Positions 40,431-51,504 are shown, counted from the first letter of the stretch. The stretch is 64,000 bases of DNA from Lachnospiraceae bacterium (GCA_021628825.1 JAJXRY010000001.1:1054001-1118000), one strand, 5' to 3'. Translations and numbers: made by a program. Notes: generated from the sequence alone by a model not told the origin.

Positions 40431-41696
40431 TCACCCTGGCTCTGCGATTCTCGATACTGCCACATAAATATTGGAAATGCTGTACCAGGTCGGAAAATCC
40501 ACGATACCGGACTGCGGAAGTCCAAAGATTCTCTGAAATGTCTTAACGGCATTTGCGGTTCCCTGTCCATAAATTCCATCAACTGAAACAACCGGAATTG
40601 CCGGATAATTCTGTGCAATACGGTTCAGCTGCCGCTGGATCGTGCGCACATGCTCTCCGGAAGCGCCGATGCTCAGATTGTAGCCCGGCCAGGATGCCGG
40701 AACTCCCGATACGCTCACTGCGGAATTGATATACATATCGCTTCCATAATAATAGCGGATAATTTCAATCGGCGTATACCCCTGATCGCCAAGATACTTG
40801 GAGCCCCACTGGCTCAATCCTCTGCAGGTCGTACGCTGCCCGTCGCAGTAAGAGGTAAAGATAGGCTGCCGCACCCCCGGCCTTGACAGGTAGTTTGCGA
40901 AAATCGTGTCCACAATGAGGCTGATGTTGGAATAAATGTTGCGTCCGTAGATCCATTTCTGATCGTAGGCTGTGGAAGATGTGATCGTAAAATTGTATCC
41001 CTTATTGCGATACCACTCCGTATACACGCGGTTTAAGGTAAAGGACATAATTGCAAGAACATTGGCATAAATGGTGCTCTCCGGCCAGGTCGCATAGATT
41101 TCGGAGGACGCTACATTCTTGATATAGTCCCGGTAACGCACATAATAATTTCTGGCAGTGGAATCATCCGGCACACCGTCATGTACCACGATGTATTCCG
41201 GAATAACTACCCGGCTTAATACAATCTCACCTTCCTCAATGGGCTTGATTTCATCCTCTTCAATCTTGGGCGGATACTCCCCATAAAGTGTATGCTCCGG
41301 AATCACAATGATTTCATTGTCTTCTTCGGAGGTTTCTGACGGATTCATCTCCACATTCTGCCATGCCGTCACCTCCGGAAGAATCTCCGTTCCCGAAACC
41401 TCTACCGGTTCATAGCCCTCGGCCTCCACCCGGATATTGTATTCGGAATAGGGCTGCTCCAGCCGCCCCGGCTCCATGCTGTAGTCAATTGGAGGGGACG
41501 GCAGATCAATGATCTCCGTCTGTCCGGAATTATCCGTATCAAGCTGCACTACGGTTACCTCAGGTACTCCTTTATAGGAAATGGTAATCCGTGCATTCTG
41601 CACCGGAATCATTCCAATGGTAGAAGTCACCATAATCCGCAGCCGGCCGGACTCTCCCACGGCGGCTCTTCCTGCTTCATTCTCATTTTCAGGCAT
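40431..41696 (-). CDS. SpoIID/LytB-like protein with C-terminal peptidoglycan-binding domain
   Basis: 421 residues from ATG 41696. The N-terminal part has repeated beta domains (RLRIMVTSTIGMIPVQNARI, RVEAEGYEPVEVSGTEILP) like carboxypeptidase-regulatory or Ig-like modules. The middle (ARNYYVRYRDYIKNVASSEI then TTCRGLSQWGSKYLGDQGYT) resembles SpoIID, whose lytic transglycosylase domain ends in a G.SQ.G motif. The C-terminal (GEHVRTIQRQLNRIAQNYP, VDGIYGQGTANAVKTFQRI) is a PG_binding_1 domain. No signal peptide is visible, which is odd for a wall enzyme. The upstream in-frame ATG at 41711 lies in a terminator stem and is rejected. It is probably a sporulation- or wall-related protein. Confidence 0.75.
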   Translation of the reverse strand: MPENENEAGRAAVGESGRLRIMVTSTIGMIPVQNARITISYKGVPEVTVVQLDTDNSGQTEIIDLPSPPIDYSMEPGRLEQPYSEYNIRVEAEGYEPVEVSGTEILPEVTAWQNVEMNPSETSEEDNEIIVIPEHTLYGEYPPKIEEDEIKPIEEGEIVLSRVVIPEYIVVHDGVPDDSTARNYYVRYRDYIKNVASSEIYATWPESTIYANVLAIMSFTLNRVYTEWYRNKGYNFTITSSTAYDQKWIYGRNIYSNISLIVDTIFANYLSRPGVRQPIFTSYCDGQRTTCRGLSQWGSKYLGDQGYTPIEIIRYYYGSDMYINSAVSVSGVPASWPGYNLSIGASGEHVRTIQRQLNRIAQNYPAIPVVSVDGIYGQGTANAVKTFQRIFGLPQSGIVDFPTWYSISNIYVAVSRIAEPG

Positions 41697-41742
41697 AAAA
41701 AACCTCTGCATAAGATATACTTAGTATATTTTTATGCAGAGG
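41697..41742 (-). terminator. htpG terminator whose stem holds the next gene's ribosome binding site
   Basis: Minus strand CCTCTGCATAA (41732-41742) pairs perfectly with TTATGCAGAGG (41703-41713), followed by six Ts and then ATG 41696. The 3' arm's AGAGG is the Shine-Dalgarno of the SpoIID-like gene at 6-base spacing. Folding would therefore both end htpG transcription and hide the downstream start site. Confidence 0.75.
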
Positions 41743-41814
41743 TCCTGCTTATGATCTATTCATTTTCTGTGATGCATCAATGCATGAAAATCCCGTAGCC
41801 ATTCCGTGATTGGA

Positions 41815-43880
41815 TTATTTGGTTAACAGCATCATGATATCGTTGCTTCTCTGAACAAACTTCGCCATAGCTTCCGGTTCAAGAGGTGCATGCTGTAACA
41901 GAGCCAGGTCATACAACTGCTCGCAGATCATGTCAACATTCTTGCCATCGGTATTCTGCATCACATACTCTACCAGTGGATGATTTGCATTGAGAATCAG
42001 TGTCTCGCCCTCTTTGCCGAATTCACCCATATCCATTCCGGGCATGGAATACATCTTCATCATATCCTGCATTCTGCGGCTTTCCTCGGAAAGGGTTACC
42101 ATGGAAGCGATCTTCTTGTTTTTCAGCTTCTCCACCTTAACAGCGATCTTGTCTTTCTTTAAGACCTTCTTCATCACCTTGCTGATTGCTTCTGCTGCAT
42201 CGGAAAGCTCCTTCTCTGCCTTCTTGCTGGTCTTTGCCTTAAAGGTATCGGTAAGATCGGCATCGATACGCATGAACTTGATTCCTTCATTCTTTGCTTC
42301 CAGCTGGGAGATAAACGGCTGGTCAATGTTATGTGTCAGGATGACCGCATCCATCTTGGCAGCCTTGAACATATTGATGTACTGTGCCTGCTGCTTTTCA
42401 TCCGTTACATAATAAATGATCTTCTCTTTCTTTTCTTCTTCCGCAGGTTCTTCGGGATCAGACTTCTCCTCGCTTACCACGTTGCCGTTCTCGTCTACAA
42501 CATCGGTTTCCGCTTCTTTCTCTTTGTCCTCTACCTCATCCGGATCGGTCTTATTGACTTCCAGACATTCAGGCAGAGTCAGATACTTGCCATCCAGATT
42601 CTTGAAGAGGATGTAATCATTCATCTTCTCACAGAACTTGTCATCCTTCAGGCAGCCGAACTTGATGAAGGGACTGATGTCATCCCAGTATTTATCGTAT
42701 TCTTCCTTCTCGGTCTTACACATACCGGAAAGCTTGTCTGCAACCTTTTTCGTAATATAATCGGAAATCTTCTTTACAAAACCATCGTTCTGCAGCGCAC
42801 TTCTGGATACGTTCAACGGCAGATCCGGACAGTCGATGACGCCCTTCAACAGCATCAGGAACTCCGGAATGACTTCCTTAATATTGTCTGCAATGAAGAC
42901 CTGATTGTTATAAAGCTTAATCACACCTTCGATCGATTCATATTCCATATTGATCTTCGGGAAGTACAGGATGCCCTTTAAGTTGAACGGATAATCCATG
43001 TTCAGATGGATCCAGAACAAAGGCTCCTTGTAATCCTGGAATACCTTACGGTAGAATTCCAGATATTCTTCCTTCGTGCATTCATTCGGATGCTTCATCC
43101 AGAGGGGCTGTGTTTCATTTAACAGCTCCGGACGCTTCTGAATCTTCAGTTTCAGCTCGTCCTCTTCCTTCTCCGGCTTGATCTCCTCGATGACCACATC
43201 GGTATCTAACTTCTCAGACGCTTTAATAGTCTGTGTCTCTGTGGTGTTCTCCTTGGAAAGATAAATCTCGGTCGGCATGAAGGAACAGTATTTCTTAATG
43301 ACTTCTCTTGCACGATATTCATTACAGAACTCCAGTACATCCTCGTTCACAAAGAGGGTAATCGTGGTTCCGACATCGGTCTTCGTGCCTTCCGTCATAT
43401 CAAATTCTGTACCACCATCACATTCCCAGTGAACCGGCTTTGCATCCTTCTGCCAGGAAAGGGTATCGATATGTACCTCATTTGCTACCATAAATGCGGA
43501 ATAAAAACCAAGTCCGAAGTGACCGATGATCTGGTCTTCGTTCGTCTTATCCTTATACTTCTCAATGAAATCGGTCGCACCGGAAAATGCGATCTGATTG
43601 ATGTATTCTTCCACTTCATCCGCGGTCATACCAATACCATTATCGATAAACTTCAAGGTCTTCTCTTCCGGATTGACAATGACCTCAATCTTACCCTTGT
43701 AATCCTCGGGTAACGTATATTCACCCATCATATCCAGCTTTTTTTCAGTTTCGTAATTGCATCACAGCCATTGGATATCAGCTCTCTGAAGAAGATATCA
43801 TGGTCGGAATATAACCATTTCTTGATAATGGGGAATATATTCTCACTATTAATTGATAAACTACCGTGTTTTTCTGCCAC
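41815..43880 (-). CDS. htpG: Chaperone HtpG (Hsp90) (frameshift near the N-terminus)
   Basis: ATP-dependent Hsp90 chaperone of about 688 residues. The start is GTG 43880 behind AAGGAG; the repaired N-terminus reads AEKHGSLSINSENIFPIIKK and RELISNGCDAITKLKKLD. An A6 run near 43742 must be corrected. The GHKL ATP-binding motifs follow: DNGIGMT, GHFGLGFYSAFMVA and the lid. The middle domain has NVSRSALQ. A Glu-rich insertion (about residues 460-490) separates the middle from the dimerisation domain. A perfect CIRCE sits 133 bases upstream over a promoter, so HrcA control is expected. Confidence 0.94.
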
Positions 43881-43974
43881 AATAATCACTCCTTTTTCTT
43901 ATGACACCTTCATACTCCTTATGTAGCAAATGCTTCAGGCTGTATGAAAGAGTTACATTCTTTTTATAATATTA

Positions 43975-44003
43975 AGTGTACGTCCATTTATATGAAAAGT
44001 CAA
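43975..44003 (-). promoter_or_regulatory. htpG promoter
   Basis: Minus strand TTGACT (43998-44003), a 17-base spacer, TACACT (43975-43980), directly downstream of the CIRCE element. Confidence 0.75.
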
Positions 44004-44012
44004 GAAAAAAAT

Positions 44013-44039
44013 TTAGCACTCGTTCAAAGTGAGTGCTAA
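44013..44039 (-). promoter_or_regulatory. CIRCE operator (HrcA binding site)
   Basis: TTAGCACTC-N9-GAGTGCTAA, a perfect match to the CIRCE consensus, 9 bases upstream of the htpG -35 box. Confidence 0.95.
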
Positions 44040-44077
44040 CAGTTTTTAAAAAAATGATGTTATGTTAACCAAAATAA

Positions 44078-45149
44078 TCATGATAAATATTGAAAAAAAC
44101 TGCCGGGTGGTCACCTCTTCATCGTCCACAAGTGAAATGGATTCCCAGAGCTTTTTCATTGATATCGCGCGTAAGCCCCTGTGCAAAGGCATCGTATTCT
44201 TCGCCGAAAACCTCTTCCCGCTTTTTCTTCCACGATTTTTCACCTTATTAGCGCTTGTCTGATCCTTATAAAACGTGCTTAAGCATTTGATGATATAAAA
44301 AGCCGGACGGTGTCTCCACCAGATTACTGATTTCTCCGGTTGCGAGGTTAAAGGCTGCCTGTTCGAAGCCTTCCTCGGTTTTCGCCTTTTTCCAAAGGAA
44401 TAGGTTCCCTTATCCCCTTCGCTGTACTTTAAAACTAGCTCCTTAAAGTCGCTTCCCTCTTCCTTCGCCTGCCGTAAAATATCCTCGGCAAGGTCCCTGG
44501 CTTCCTGCTTATCTTCCTCGGAATACTCAATCTTTGCACCCGTTCCGTCGGTCGTATAGGTCTTAATCAGAATGTAGTCCACCGTAATGGTTCTTGCCTC
44601 ATCATCGCTGATTTCCGGATTGATGTCCTTGATAATATATTCATATACCTTGTTCGCAAGGGCATACTCCTCATACATCTGTGCAAGGAGCTCTTCGTCC
44701 ACCTGCATCACAGCGATTTCCGTTTCGTTAAGGCTCTCATAATATTCCTTCGCCGCCTCTTTGGCAAACTGCTTCTCCATCTCATCGAGTGTCACATTGT
44801 GCTTCTGCGCCAGAAGATTCATCGCCTTTACCTGTGCCAGATTGGCAAGCACGGTATCCTTCACGCTTTCTGACATCGTCGTTCCGTTCAGATCCTTCTG
44901 CCAGATCTCCTTTCCGTAGACACTCTCGTACTGCTCCTGCATATTCACAAGATAGACCATGATTTCAGGAAGCGTCCCGGACATGGATTCAATTTTAAAT
45001 ACTTCGTTCCGCGCAAAGCCACTGGTCAGCACCACCGTAGGTTCTTCTGCTGCCTCCCCTGTCGTTTCACCGCTGCGCTGACAGCCGGTCACGAGAAGGG
45101 CCGCCAGTATTGCCATGGCAATTCTTCTATATAAACTGTTCTTTCTCAT
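44078..45149 (-). CDS. PPIC-type peptidyl-prolyl isomerase lipoprotein, PrsA/SurA-like (frameshifted)
   Basis: About 357 residues. The start ATG 45149 gives MRKNSLYRRIAMAILAALLV and lipobox VTGC, so it is a membrane-anchored extracytoplasmic foldase. The N-terminal helical chaperone part (QKHNVTLDEMEKQFAKEAAK) is followed by the parvulin-like domain: DYILIKTYTTDGT, AEDILRQAKEEGSDFKELVL, YSEGDKGTYSFGK. After correcting A-runs near 44390, 44330 and others it continues EGFEQAAFNLATGEISNLVE and FYIIKCLST. It follows sbcC by 47 bases, and the htpG CIRCE lies downstream, so two folding factors sit side by side. Confidence 0.85.
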
Positions 45150-45196
45150 AAAATTTCTTTCCTTCAACCCCTGTAACTGTTCCACAACCATTTCTT

Positions 45197-47826
45197 CTAC
45201 TGTATCACAACTTCGGCGCGGCTTCCAGTATTCGTCTTATGAATGCGGATCTGATCCGGAATCTTCTCGGACAGTTCCGGCACATGGGAAATGAGTCCGA
45301 TCAGCCGGTTGCTCTCCGTTAAGCCCTGTAACACCAGACACGCCTGATCGAGCGATTCTCCATCGAGCGTACCAAAGCCCTCATCGATAAACATGGTTTC
45401 CACCCGGATTCCACCGCTCTGGGCCTGAATCACATCGCTCATACCCAGGGCAAGGCTTAAGGATACCTTAAAGGATTCCCCGCCCGACAAGGTTTTCACC
45501 GAACGGTACTTGCCGGTGTAATAATCAAGCACTTCCATTTCCAGATTGTCCTTACTGCGGGCATCCACGATTCCCCGTACACGCCGCAGCTCATATCTTC
45601 CACCGCTCATCGTCTGCAGCCGTAAGTTCGCCGCATACAGAATTTCTTCAAAATAAGAAATCAGAACATACTGTTCAAACACAAGCCGCTTCTTATTATT
45701 CCCGTTTGCCAGATCGTCCAGTCCTTTGACTAAACTATAACGCTCCATCGTCTCCTTGAGACTCACAAGCTTTGTTTTTTTAAAGAAGTAAAGGTTCTCT
45801 CTGTGAGATTCCGGCTTTCCTGCTTCTTCGAGAGGCTCTGCTGCACTGCTCTCTTTTTCTTCCAAAGCGGTCTGCAGGTCCTCCTGCAGCTTTGCAGGAT
45901 CCGGAAGCACAAGCTCCTGTACCTGTTCCTTCAGATGCTGCAGCAGTTCTTCATTCGCCTTGCAGTTCTTCTCATAGTCCTGCAGTTCTCTCTTTCCATC
46001 CTCGATCTGCTCCTTTGAAAGAAGGCTGCCCTGATATTCTTCCCTGGAAGCAAAGCCATACTTCGTTAAGAGCACATCCCTTTCCTCTTCCCTTTCTCTG
46101 AAAAGCTCCTGCTCCTTTTGAAGCTCCTCCTGCAGACTGCGGATCTGCTCCTGCTTTTCCGCACACTCAACACGTAATGTTAAGAGCCGGTTCAGTTCCC
46201 CTTCAAAGGACTTCCGGGTATATTTCAACAGAAGTTCCTTGATTTCTCCGGGAAGCTGCTCTTTCTGCTCCTGCATCTGTCCGATGGATTTTAAAAGTTC
46301 ACCGCCCTTTTCCTTCGCCTGTTCTGCCTTTCCCTTCGCAGCCATGGTTTCTCCATGCTGACGCATCGTCTTTTCCTGCTTTTGGAGCCATGCCTTCTTT
46401 GCCTGATCGACCTTTTCCTTCGTCAAATGCTCTTCGCTGACAACCGCCGGGGCAGGATGATGAAGAGATCCACAGACCGGACAGGGCTGGTTTTCTTCAA
46501 GCTCTGAAGACAGGATGCCCGCAAGGTTATGACGGTACAGGTGCTCCGTCTCTTCATACGCCTGCCGTGCAAGAGTCTCTTCCTGTTCCAGTCTTAAGTA
46601 GACTTCCTGTAACTGTTTCAACTGCGCTTCTAACTGTTTACATAATTCAATGTTATGTTCACTTTCCTGTTCCTGTTCGGAAAGCTTTTCCCTTAAATCA
46701 CAGGCTGCTTCAAAATCTGCCTGATATTCCGGCAGCTTCTGCAAAGAATGAATCTGCTGCTCACGTAATCCGGTTTCTTCCTGAAGATGCCGGATCTGCT
46801 GCCGGATCTTATCGATCTGCTTACCGGACTCCTCACATAACAGCTCCTGCTGACGAATTTCTCTTGCCCGGTCTGCTTTCCACAGAAGTGTTTCCTTCTG
46901 CTGCATTTCTTCTTTCCGGCTGTCTAACAGACGCTTTCTGTCCGTTTCCCGTTCAAAACTCTTTTTGCAGCTCTGCCGCTTTCTGCGCTTCCACAAGCTT
47001 TCCGTTCAGCGCAAGCGTCCGCTCCTCCAGTTTCTGATACTGTGCAAGAACTTCCTTTTCTTCCTTCCCGATCCGCTTCTTTTTCTTCCTTTAAGAACGC
47101 AAGCACGGCCTCATAATCACAGGCCTCCCCCTGCACCAGTGCTGCAAATTTTTCTGCGGACTCCTCCAAAGGATGATACAGCTCCACATCCTCATCCATT
47201 TTGTGGCGGTATCCGCTCACCTCTTTATAAATCGCGTTGGAACGCTCCTTTAAGATCTGTGCCATCTTCTCGTACAGGCCGGTGTCAAAGATCTGCCGGA
47301 AGATCTTCGTTTTTTCCTGTGAGGATGCTGTCAGGAGCTTCGTAAACTCGCCCTGTGCGATCATGGAAATCTGCTTGAACTGGCGGTAATCCAGACAAAG
47401 CAGCTCCTCGATTTTCCGGGTGACCTCACTGCTTCCCTCAACACTCCTTCCATCCGGAAGCGTCAGAACCGCCTTTTCCTTTTCCTTCGTCAGTTCCTTT
47501 CCGTCTGCTCCCTTGCGCTTACGGGGGCGCAGATATTCCGGGTTCCGGTAAATGTGATAGCTTTCGCCCTTATGTGTCATCGAAAGTTCTACAAAGGTGG
47601 GTGTATCCGGCTTTGCAAAGTCCGACCGCACCGATCCCTTTTCCCGCACTTCACCGCTCATACAGCCATACAGGGCATACATGATCGCATCAAAAATCGT
47701 CGTCTTGCCGGCTCCGGTTGCGCCGGTAATCAGGAACAATCCGCGTTCCTCCATCCTCGTAAAGTCAATCGTCTGAAGATCCTTGTAGGGTCCCCAGCCA
47801 CTGATCCTTAATTCTACTGGTTTCAT
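45197..47826 (-). CDS. sbcC: Exonuclease subunit SbcC (one frameshift)
   Basis: The SMC-like ATPase half of the SbcCD nuclease, which opens DNA hairpins and trims blocked ends; about 876 residues. Walker A is ITGATGAGKTTIFDAIMYAL near residue 34. Long coiled coils flank the zinc hook NQPCPVCGSLHHP. The C-terminal half has the signature LSGGESFKVSLSLALG and Walker B METMFIDEGFGTLD. A shift near 46990 joins the two coiled-coil halves. Its ATG overlaps the sbcD stop (ATGA). One GTTTACATAA copy (46636-46645) lies in the coiled coil. Confidence 0.94.
46636..46645 (+). repeat. GTTTACATAA motif copy in coding sequence
   Basis: Exact decamer in sbcC, read on the coding strand as TTA-TGT-AAA-C. Confidence 0.6.
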
Positions 47827-48973
47827 CCCTCAAGTCTCTCCTTTGCCTCCCGGATCACGCCGGTTATATAACGGAGCTGTTCCTCCGTCATGTCCTGTTC
47901 CCTAATTTCTGCATAAAAATCCTGAAACAAAAGAACCGGCATCCTTTTTCTGCAAAATGCCGTTTCCTGCCACAGATCTTAAATCAAACTCCATCTGGAT
48001 TTCTTCCCTGTCGGCCCGGACAATCTGCATCGCATTCGGATAGACGCTCCGCAGAGTCTCCATTGGATCAATCAGCTCCCCTTCATCAGTAAGACAGGCC
48101 TGCACATAGTCGAGGGCTTTTTCCCCCTCCTCTCTTCCCTGCGTTAAAAGCTCCTGCAGCGTTCCTTTGATCTTACGCATATCATGCAGCGGGGTAAGCG
48201 GCAGCTCTTCTACCTTCTTAAGTCCCTCCTCGTCCACGGTAACAAGAAGCATTCCCTTCGTACTTCCTGCTTCGCCAAACGAATATTTTAACGGTGCTCC
48301 CGCATAATAAATGGGGTGCTTCCCGATCTGCTGTTTCTTATGAATGTGCCCCAGCGCCACATAATCAAAGCCCTCGAACACGGACGCATCCACATTGTCA
48401 AGGCTTCCTACATGGATCGTGGATTCACTGTCCGACAGCTCCGGTTCCCTTCCACTGACCGTCACAAAATAATGGGTCACAAGGATCCGGCTCTTCTTTT
48501 GATCCTGTTCCTTCTCTTTTTCCCAATAACCCGAAAGCAGCTTCCGGACGGCTTCCTCACTGGTACTGCACTGCACCTGGGAAGGCTTGCAGAAGGGCAG
48601 CAGGACGATTTCGGCATCCGGAAAACGCACCGTCTTAAGCTCCTCCTTTGGCACACCGGAAATAAACAGTCCCTGCGCCTGCAATACGTTTTCAAGGAAA
48701 GAAACCCGTTCCTGCGAATCATGGTTTCCCGCAATCATGATCATTTTGATCTGATGCTCCAGAGCCTTTGTCAGAAAATGATCAAAAACAGCCACTGCAT
48801 CAGCAGGTGGAATCGACCGGTCATAAAGATCACCGGCAATCAGAATCGCATCCACCTTCTGTGCAATCGCTGTCTGTAAAATCTGCTCCAAAAATATATT
48901 TCTGATCCTCAAGCATGGAAAATTCATTCACAATCTTTCCAATGTGAAGATCCGCCACGTGTAACAATTTCAT
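47823..48973 (-). CDS. sbcD: Exonuclease subunit SbcD (frameshifted both ends)
   Basis: Mre11-type metallophosphoesterase nuclease of about 383 residues. Metal motifs: LHVADLHIGK (I), AGDLYDRSIP (II), AGNHDSQE (III), ALGHIHKKQ (late His pair). Start ATG 48973. Shifts near 48895 (joining FSMLEDQKYI to LEQILQTAIAQK) and near 47930 (joining to LLFQDFYAEIREQDMTEEQL). The stop overlaps the sbcC start, the usual coupled pair. Confidence 0.93.
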
Positions 48974-48986
48974 CTTCCTGCTCCTG

Positions 48987-49756
48987 TCAGTCGTTAATCC
49001 GGTTTCCCAAACGGTCAAACCAGTGATCTCCGTTCGTGAGTACATAATCTTCTTTTCGGCCGCGGATGCGTTCCGCATAATCCTGCCCTGATGCTAACGG
49101 TGCCTGAAAGGCAATACCGCCTCCCAGCATTAAAGTGCTGTGCACATCGGAACCTGCACTCATCGGCAGGTCATGTTCCCTCGCATAGGCAATCGCTCTT
49201 TCATCAAACCGCGGATCATTATGCGAGGTGCTTAAGTGACTCGAATGCGTTGCATTGATGCCCTCTACGCCATCCACCAGCTCCGGGAAAAGCCGAACCT
49301 CCGGAATATAATCTTCCTCCCGGAAAGGATGGGCATGCATCACCAGTCCACCATGCTCCCGCACCAGTTGTAACTGCTCCGCAATCGTGGCATCCTTAAT
49401 TTCCAGATGGGTCAGGAGCCATTCTTCATCTACCCCGTAAATCAGAAATTCCGTTCCCTGATAACAGGACTCGTATCCGAAGAACACGGAAAGACCGATT
49501 TGGTTTCCATACGCTTTCGCCGTATAAAAAGGCGCACAGAACCCTTGCACCCATTCTTCCCATGGCAACGACCGGTCCACACTGGTATTGCCATACCAGG
49601 CGTGATTCGTAACAAAAATTCCTGCATAACCATAATCCTTCGCTGCCTGCACCATCTCCTGCGCCGAGCTTCTTGCACAGGCACTGGCCTCTCTGGTATG
49701 CAGATGTGTTTCATATAAATAAGGGTATTTCTCCCGGATTTCTTTTTAATTTTCAT
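48987..49756 (-). CDS. PHP-domain phosphoesterase (frameshift near N-terminus)
   Basis: About 256 residues. The repaired N-terminus KYPYLYETHLHTREASACAR contains the HxH metal pair, followed by GIFVTNHAWYGNTS. Other metal-binding pieces are GLVMHAHPFREEDY, NATHSSHLS and SAGSDVHS, giving the trinuclear-site His/Asp set of the PHP (polymerase and histidinol phosphatase) family. A shift at the A5 run near 49743 is needed. It lies 13 bases before sbcD, so it is probably in the same operon. The substrate is not determinable. Confidence 0.85.
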
Positions 49757-49814
49757 CTTGCTGTTCCTTTTTTTCTGCTGTTCTTTATCTGACTATTTTT
49801 GCTCATCATCGGTA

Positions 49815-49860
49815 TTATGTAAACTATATAAGATAGCTTTGACTTCCCTTTATAGTTTAC
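49815..49860. repeat. Motif copy plus inverted repeat between sigF and the PHP gene
   Basis: TTATGTAAAC (49815-49824) overlaps the left arm of GTAAACTATATAAG (49819-49832), which pairs with CTTTATAGTTTAC (49848-49860), one base bulged. The 160-base gap shows nothing else. It could be a weak transcription-control hairpin. Confidence 0.55.
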
Positions 49861-49917
49861 CTGTTTCACCGTTCTGTGACAAGTTCTTTCTATATTCTGT
49901 CATGTCAGGATTGTTTC

Positions 49918-50638
49918 TCACTTCATTCTCTCCCGGAGCCGCAGCAGAATTTTCTTCTCCATCCGGCTCACCTGTACCTGACTGATTCCCAGCTCCTTTG
50001 CCACAACCGTCTGTGTTTTTATTCTGGAAATACCGCATCCGGATGAGCTTCTCTTCCGTTTCATCAAGATCCTTCAGGAGCTGTCGTACCATCAGCCGGT
50101 TCATAATCTGCTCTTCTGTTTCCTCCCCATGGGATTTGAGCTGATCCACCAGCAGAATCTCTTTGCCGTCCTTTCCATAAACAGACCGGTAAATGGAATC
50201 CACCTGATGATTGGCTTCCATGGCCGTCACTACCTCTTCCACGGTAAGCCCGGTTGCCTGCGCCACTTCGTTTAATGTCGGTTCCCCGTTCTTTTCCTTC
50301 AGGAGCTTTTCCCTTGCCGCAAAAACGCGGACTCCGTTCTCTTTGATGCTGCGGCTGACCTTTACCATCCCGTCATCCCTTAAGAACCGCTTGATTTCTC
50401 CGGCAATCAGCGGAACCGCATAGGTCGAAAACTTCACCTCAAAATGTGTATCAAATTTATCAATGGACTTTATCAGTCCGATCGTTCCGATCTGAAACAG
50501 ATCCTCCGCTTCAATTCCCCTTCCTGTGAACCGCTTTACAATGTGATGAACCAGTCCCAGATTCTGCTCAATCAGTACCTTACGTGCTTCCTTTTCTCCT
50601 GCCTGTGCGCGTTCAATCAGTACTGCATTATCCACCAT
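49918..50638 (-). CDS. sigF: Sporulation sigma factor SigF (frameshift near the end)
   Basis: Forespore-specific sigma-F, about 240 residues. Region 2 reads GRGIEAEDLFQIGTIGLIKS then FSTYAVPLIAGEIKRFLRDD. Region 3 is EVAQATGLTVEEV. After correcting an A-run near 50018, region 4.2 reads TVVAKELGISQVQVSRMEKK, a typical -35-binding helix-turn-helix. Start ATG 50638 follows TAGCCC-type spacing and lies four bases after spoIIAB. Activity is held off by SpoIIAB until SpoIIAA is dephosphorylated. Confidence 0.95.
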
Positions 50639-50641
50639 GGG

Positions 50642-51183
50642 CTACTCCTCTTGTTCAATCCATGATGTCGTTCCCAGCTTCTTTTTCATATGTACCGTAG
50701 TGCCCTGTCCGACCACCGACTCCACCTCCAGGTCATCCATAAACGCCTCCATAAAGGAAAAGCCCATCCCCGACCGGTCCAGATCCGGCTTCGTTGTATA
50801 AAGCGGTTCCATCGCCTGCTCAATATTCGCAATTCCGCAGCCTTCATCCCGGATCACCAGATCCAGCACATCCCCCTCAATTCTGCCATGCAGGAAAACC
50901 TGCGGCATGACCGCAAGCCCGTCTGCGATTCTTTCTGCCAGATGTTCTTCCTCCTCCACTCCATAAATCTCATATCCATGGATGATCGCATTTGTAACCG
51001 CCTCGGAAACCGCCGTCTTAATATCCGAAATCTCTTCCAGCGTCGGATTTAAGGCACTCACAAACGCCGCAACCGCTACCCTCGCTAAAGCCTCGTTCTC
51101 TGATCTCGCATCAAACCGCAGATCCATTTCATTTTTTTCACCATCTTTTTTGTTTCCTTACCTGTGTTCATTTTCGTATCCAT
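50642..51183 (-). CDS. spoIIAB: Anti-sigma-F factor SpoIIAB (frameshift near the start)
   Basis: A GHKL serine kinase that binds sigma-F and phosphorylates SpoIIAA. Motifs are AVSEAVTNAIIHGY (N-box), IRDEGCGIANIEQA (G1) and DRSGMGFSFMEAFMD (G2). The conserved core from ATG 51127 is 161 residues. A better start is ATG 51183 behind GAGAGGTGG, giving MDTKMNTGKETKK and needing one base correction in an A6 run near 51150. It sits between spoIIAA and sigF, the standard operon order. Confidence 0.93.
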
Positions 51184-51193
51184 GTCCACCTCT

Positions 51194-51504
51194 CTACTCC
51201 ATAATCTCAATAATTTTATGTAAACCACATATCATCAGACTTTTCTTAATCCGCGTATCTGTGTTAATCACGAATACCTTTCCGCCAAAAATAAGAGATT
51301 TTTCTTGTACCTGCCAATGATGATTCCTATTCCGGAGCTGTCCATAAACTTCGTGTCTTCAAAATCAAAGACCACATTTCCTACCCCGGACTGCATGATA
51401 TAATCATCTGCCTTTTTACTTATGTAAACTGATTTGTGATGATCGATTTCCTCCGGCATTCTCACCATGAGGTAATTCTCTATCACCTGAAAGTTATCCT
51501 CCAT
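51194..51504 (-). CDS. spoIIAA: Anti-anti-sigma factor SpoIIAA (frameshift near residue 68)
   Basis: STAS-domain protein, about 103 residues. The phosphorylated serine is Ser57 in KFMDSSGIGIIIGRY. A T5 run near 51303 breaks the frame; corrected it ends FGGKVFVINTDTRIKKSLMI and GLHKIIEIME. The gene contains two copies of GTTTACATAA (51216-51225 and 51420-51429), in two different codon phases. It is the first gene of the spoIIA operon. Its normal sigma-H promoter region is occupied by a 145-bp palindromic element. Confidence 0.93.
51216..51225 (-). repeat. GTTTACATAA motif copy in coding sequence
   Basis: In the corrected spoIIAA end, codon phase GT-TTA-CAT-AA. Confidence 0.6.
51420..51429 (-). 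repeat. GTTTACATAA motif copy in coding sequence
   Basis: In spoIIAA, codon phase GTT-TAC-ATA-A (Val-Tyr-Ile), 195 bases from the previous copy. Confidence 0.6.

Noticed and set aside
41712..41814. A further gene between htpG and the SpoIID-like gene
   Set aside because: The 100 bases hold only the terminator hairpin and AT-rich spacer.
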